This document shows positions 62,990-64,000 of a stretch of DNA of 64,000 nt, piece after piece. The notes below the pieces were generated by a model, which had not been told where the DNA came from, searched no databases, and saw nothing but the letters and a program-made list of their open reading frames with translations. The DNA comes from Athripsodes cinereus (Eukaryota; Arthropoda; Insecta; Trichoptera; Leptoceridae). A program made the translations under genes and the position numbers. The stretch spans positions 20,829,982-20,893,981 of the forward strand of contig OX388314.1 of assembly GCA_947579605.1 (NCBI GenBank), given 5' to 3'. Within the stretch, counting starts at the first letter, position 1. Each line of letters starts with the position of its first letter.

Positions 62990-64000
62990 TCAAAATACCA
63001 GCATTGTGCCTGAAATATCTGTGTTTAGAAACCTTTTTACAATATTACAAGTGTTTATTATAATAGATTTTTGAATTTTAATGTACAAATTAACCGGTAA
63101 ATCTAATTTTTGTAAATTATTTATTAAAGATTTCGGAGTTACCCCTGTAGCTGACATGACTAAAGGTATTATATAAACGGACCTAGAATGCCAAATATTT
63201 TTTATTTCTCCTGCTAGTTCTGTATATTTACGTATTTTTTCTGCGACGGTTGTTTGTATATTATGTGTATTTGGGACAGCGATGTCGATTAGGTACGTTA
63301 TTTTATTACGTTTATCATGTAATACTAAATCGGGTCTATTATGATGTATTTGTCTATCTGTTATTATGGTTTTATCATAATAGAGCCTATAATTTTGATT
63401 TTCTAAAACCGGTTCCGGGTTGTATTTAAAATAAGGTATTACATTATTTGAGTTTAAAAGATTATGTTTAATAGCTAAATTTTGATGTATAATTTTTGCG
63501 ACATGATTATGTCTATAAGTATACTCAGTTTGAGCGAGAGTGGAACAACCCGAAACTATGTGTTGAATTGTTTCCGGTTTGGCCAGACATTTTCTACACG
63601 AATCATCAATTATGTTTTGATTTTTTATAATATATTTTTGATAATTTTTTGTATTTATTACCTGATCTTGAATTGCTAGCATAAAACCCTCGGTTTCCCC
63701 ATACAATTCCCCAATGGTCAACCACCTGTTTGACGCATATTTGTCAACATAAGATTGGTTGAGATCATTGAGGTGTCTAGCATGAAGTTCCTTCCTACCC
63801 CAAGATTCTAACAAAATATTTAAATAGTTTAATCGCGGACCTACTGTTTCGTCATTTAAATTTAAAGGTGTATGATTTTTATCGGCCTGTATTATAATTT
63901 TATGTAATATAGAATTATTTTGTTTGTTCTTAAAAAATGTTTTAAGGGATTCTATTTGATTATTATGTAAAGAGGAAATGTTAACAATTCCTCTTCCTCC
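62990..64000 (-). CDS. R4/Dong-like LINE ORF C terminus with restriction-like endonuclease (partial)
   Basis: One open frame enters at the right edge and runs to TGA/stop at 62990 (about 336 codons). It starts GGRGIVNISSLHNNQ at the edge. A CCHC zinc motif CRKCLAKPETIQHIVSGC is followed by the restriction-like endonuclease core: RPDLVLHD, then YLIDIAVP (acidic catalytic residues) and EKIRKYTEL. Non-LTR elements of the R2/R4/Dong/NeSL type carry this enzyme after RT and use it to nick the target. The RT itself lies beyond the window. The frame is intact as far as seen. Exact clade inferred. Confidence 0.8.
   Translation of the reverse strand, partial: GGRGIVNISSLHNNQIESLKTFFKNKQNNSILHKIIIQADKNHTPLNLNDETVGPRLNYLNILLESWGRKELHARHLNDLNQSYVDKYASNRWLTIGELYGETEGFMLAIQDQVINTKNYQKYIIKNQNIIDDSCRKCLAKPETIQHIVSGCSTLAQTEYTYRHNHVAKIIHQNLAIKHNLLNSNNVIPYFKYNPEPVLENQNYRLYYDKTIITDRQIHHNRPDLVLHDKRNKITYLIDIAVPNTHNIQTTVAEKIRKYTELAGEIKNIWHSRSVYIIPLVMSATGVTPKSLINNLQKLDLPVNLYIKIQKSIIINTCNIVKRFLNTDISGTMLVF

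Overview
The window is AT-rich, intron-rich animal nuclear DNA. It holds two conserved host genes, both on the minus strand, embedded in a dense layer of transposable elements. Small coding exons with GT-AG introns, spliceosomal and Rab genes, and the mix of non-LTR families (Jockey-like, RTE, R4/Dong-like), a CsRn1-like Ty3/gypsy element, hAT, pogo-like and MITE elements fit an insect, most likely a lepidopteran. The species cannot be told from the sequence alone.

Host genes. (1) Rab10, a small Rab GTPase, is complete in four exons (8720 down to 681, 204 aa). All G-boxes are present and it ends in a CCS prenylation tail; intron 1 is 6.2 kb and full of repeats. (2) The C-terminal half of DHX38/PRP16, the DEAH-box spliceosomal helicase, lies in nine exons from 47209 down to 16527. 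They cover helicase motifs III to VI, the HA2/OB-fold region and the diagnostic C-terminal TPRRTPARLGL. Two introns are 8.0 and 16.7 kb. Exons for the N-terminal half were not found between 47.2 kb and the right edge, so that intron exceeds 16.7 kb if the gene is intact.

Mobile DNA by region. 1-8.7 kb: Rab10, with a palindromic MITE, a non-autonomous hAT element (6309-6780, 8-bp target duplication) and LINE tails in its introns. 8.7-16.5 kb: a Jockey-group LINE remnant split by a 257-bp foldback MITE, then a long LINE (about 11.88-16.26 kb) with an intact 961-codon EN-RT ORF. 16.7-24.7 kb (last DHX38 intron): a 93-bp minisatellite, then a nested stack in which a 3.24-kb TA-flanked element with CACGGAGAG termini sits inside a LINE tail, itself carries another LINE tail, and is followed by a 2.5-kb antisense LINE. 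25.4-26.6 kb: a pogo-like element just inside a DHX38 splice donor. 29.3-46 kb (large DHX38 intron): an RTE LINE, a hAT element with a perfect 8-bp duplication, foldbacks and many LINE tails. 48.1-55.3 kb: a structurally complete 7.1-kb CsRn1-like Ty3/gypsy retrotransposon whose two 426-bp LTRs look identical, inserted in an older LINE fragment. 55-64 kb: mostly featureless AT-rich DNA with a TA-flanked MITE (60892-61154) whose ends resemble the 3.24-kb element, and at the right edge the 3' end of a LINE with a restriction-like endonuclease domain.

No tRNA, rRNA, CRISPR or bacterial-type operon was recognised. The best candidates for something under-described are the CACGGAGAG element with its SAM-like/basic ORF and related MITE, the pogo-like element with its arrayed motif copies, and the foldback elements. 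Host-gene exon boundaries come from reading frames plus GT-AG sites and a remembered family pattern; no alignment was run.
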